DNA of 5,642 nucleotides from MADRE2 sp964397015. Its GTDB lineage: Bacteria; Desulfobacterota; Desulfobacteria; Desulfobacterales; Desulfobacteraceae. Within the stretch, counting starts at the first letter, position 1, and each line of letters starts with the position of its first letter. The notes below the pieces were generated by a model. That model was given only the letters and a program-made list of their open reading frames with translations, was not told the DNA's origin and made no database searches. Position numbers and translations under genes: made by a program. Where the stretch lies: the NCBI GenBank assembly GCA_964397015.1, contig CAYNHL010000175.1, positions 1 to 5,642 on the forward strand, given 5' to 3'. This document shows, piece after piece, positions 5,447-5,642 of this stretch.

Positions 5447-5642
5447 GCTTTTCGTGAAGTCGCTTTTTTGATCTGCTCAAGAAAGATTTTGATATCAGGG
5501 ATCTTTGCCATAATTTGATTGCAGACGATTTTTGATTCAATCATTTCATAATCATGGGAAAGAAAGTTCCTGAATCCGGCAATTTTTGCAAAATCATATG
5601 CAAATTCAGGGTCAAGGATGCCGTTATCTCCCAGGATATCAA
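5443..5642 (-). CDS. hepT: HepT-like (DUF86) ribonuclease toxin, C-terminal part only
   Basis: The frame enters from the right edge and gives 65 residues before TGA at 5443-5445. It contains FRNFLSHDYEMI, the R-x4-H-x-Y catalytic motif of HepT-type HEPN RNases (R24, H29, Y31 of the visible part), preceded by a helix DPEFAYDFAKIAG and followed by an amphipathic C-terminal helix DIKIFLEQIKK. These proteins are about 110-140 residues, so roughly half is outside. HepT is usually paired with a MntA-type minimal nucleotidyltransferase that AMPylates the motif Tyr and silences the toxin; in most loci mntA is just upstream, here beyond the window. The stop overlaps the fcl ATG by four bases. The region is AT-richer than fcl. 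Confident on family; activity and presence of the antitoxin are not visible. Confidence 0.88.
   Translation of the reverse strand, partial: DILGDNGILDPEFAYDFAKIAGFRNFLSHDYEMIESKIVCNQIMAKIPDIKIFLEQIKKATSRKA

Noticed and set aside
1..5642. CRISPR array, tRNA or rRNA genes
   Set aside because: No regularly spaced repeats of CRISPR size and no tRNA- or rRNA-like stretches were seen; the three dispersed repeats are more than 2 kb apart.

Overview
The window is a stretch of an accessory, surface-polysaccharide-type locus from a mesophilic Gram-negative bacterium. Gene content (GDP-L-fucose synthesis, an L-2-hydroxyglutarate oxidase homologue, HepT and GNAT toxin-antitoxin genes, TGACCCC-ended short repeats) and moderate GC would suit a sulfate-reducing Desulfobacterota relative, but that is inference from style, not proof. 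Every convincing gene is on the minus strand, so transcription runs from the right end to the left.

In transcription order: (1) the C-terminal part of a HepT-like (DUF86) RNase toxin, cut by the right edge; (2) fcl (GDP-L-fucose synthase), whose ATG overlaps the hepT stop by 4 bases; (3) gmd (GDP-mannose 4,6-dehydratase), 16 bases after fcl; (4) a complete type II toxin-antitoxin pair, DUF1778 antitoxin (tacA-like) and GNAT toxin (tacT-like), with a good sigma-70 promoter of its own; (5) an AT-rich, unrecognised 339-residue gene; (6) a 39-residue leftover of an Rpn/YhgA-like nuclease gene; (7) most of an lhgO-like FAD oxidoreductase, cut by the left edge. Gmd and Fcl together convert GDP-D-mannose to GDP-L-fucose, probably for a fucosylated O-antigen, capsule or exopolysaccharide. 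The stretch between gmd and lhgO looks like an inserted toxin/defence-type island.

The most unusual element is a short dispersed repeat (25 identical bases, starting GGGGTCAGGCTTGG and ending in a tandem TTGGCTTA motif) present three times in the same orientation at 1068, 3310 and 5409. The copies sit at module borders: upstream of lhgO, between gmd and the toxin-antitoxin pair, and between hepT and fcl. A looser GGGTCA-type repeat lies at 2413, between the GNAT toxin and the unknown gene. The copy at 5409 lies inside the fcl reading frame, encodes about ten N-terminal residues of Fcl, and carries a one-base insertion relative to the other two copies. Without that base the frame from the ATG would stop after ten codons. 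I see no rRNA, tRNA, CRISPR array or intact transposase.
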